This document shows, in pieces, positions 61,156 to 61,174 of a stretch of DNA of 61,174 nt. Source of the DNA: Saprospiraceae bacterium (lineage in GTDB: Bacteria; Bacteroidota; Bacteroidia; Chitinophagales; Saprospiraceae); contig JALWSS010000035.1 in assembly GCA_026993525.1 (NCBI GenBank), forward strand, positions 29,791 to 90,964. Direction: 5' to 3'. Each line of letters begins with the position of its first letter. Position 1 is the first letter of the stretch. The notes beneath the pieces were generated by a model. That model was given only the letters and a program-made list of their open reading frames with translations, made no database searches and had not been told where the DNA came from. Position numbers and translations under genes: made by a program.

Positions 61156-61174
61156 AATTCGGGATGACTCATGT
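61156..61174. repeat. Right terminal inverted repeat of the IS
   Basis: AATTCGGGATGACTCATGT, perfect partner of the left repeat. The window stops exactly at its end. Confidence 0.93.

Larger units (their letters stand above)
59731..61174. mobile_element. IS4-family insertion sequence (1444 bp visible)
   Basis: Bounded by perfect 19-bp inverted repeats with one transposase gene inside. The right repeat ends at the last base of the window, so a target duplication cannot be tested. Left flank reads CCTCCAATAAAA. Confidence 0.92.

Overview
The window looks like a chromosomal segment of a member of the Bacteroidota, probably a Saprospiria-type aerobe. This rests on type IX secretion (T9SS) sorting tails, an alternative complex III (ACIII) operon joined to an aa3-type oxidase operon, a bacillithiol-linked YtxJ protein, a TonB-dependent receptor paired with a DUF5689 lipoprotein, and promoters of the Bacteroidota form TTTG-N19-21-TAnnTTTG. 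The genus is inference. Base composition is balanced, with AT-rich exceptions at an SGNH hydrolase (4268-6046) and a T5orf172 gene (38173-39327).

Layout. 1-9111: RNase D, a 7TM-HD phosphodiesterase, a hypothetical, a low-GC SGNH hydrolase, a nicotinamidase-fold protein without catalytic residues, a secreted beta-propeller protein, tRNA-Gly(GCC) and tRNA-Leu(UAA). 9112-15678: a 163-bp triplicate, a 46-bp perfect palindrome, a secreted sialidase-like protein, and the overlapping pair of a D-2-hydroxyacid dehydrogenase and LhgO. 16028-33093: one long respiratory block, promoter then actABCDEF, coxB, coxA, ctaB, two subunit III genes and subunit IV, a terminator, then a Sco-like protein lacking its copper ligands, a DUF420 protein and a small CPMC protein. 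Quinol electrons pass from ACIII to the oxidase, CtaB supplies heme O, and the last genes look like assembly factors. 33094-39400: small AT-rich ORFs, a PIF1-like helicase, a secreted EEP-family endonuclease, a monoheme lipoprotein, a decayed aldo/keto reductase and a lone T5orf172 protein. 39551-45256: TonB receptor and DUF5689 lipoprotein embedded in minisatellites, then pdxH. 45257-54973: pyruvate phosphate dikinase, GH3, a membrane di-iron desaturase-like protein, a repeat-rich gap, a DinB/DUF1572 protein and GH97. 55004-61174: a small outer-membrane-type protein and its broken paralogue, YtxJ, a tiny lipoprotein, Mpl, a lipocalin-like lipoprotein, a CAT-like acetyltransferase and a complete IS4-type element whose right terminal repeat is the last base of the window.

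Most unusual observations: (i) an 11-mer, TTGCGAAGCGA, found eight times in different reading frames, and a related 9-mer, TTGCGACGA, also found eight times; (ii) a dead nicotinamidase homologue; (iii) a Sco homologue without copper-binding cysteines inside the oxidase block; (iv) purine-rich minisatellites directly after stop codons; (v) a roughly 100-bp dispersed repeat, one copy of which forms the leader of the CAT-like gene.
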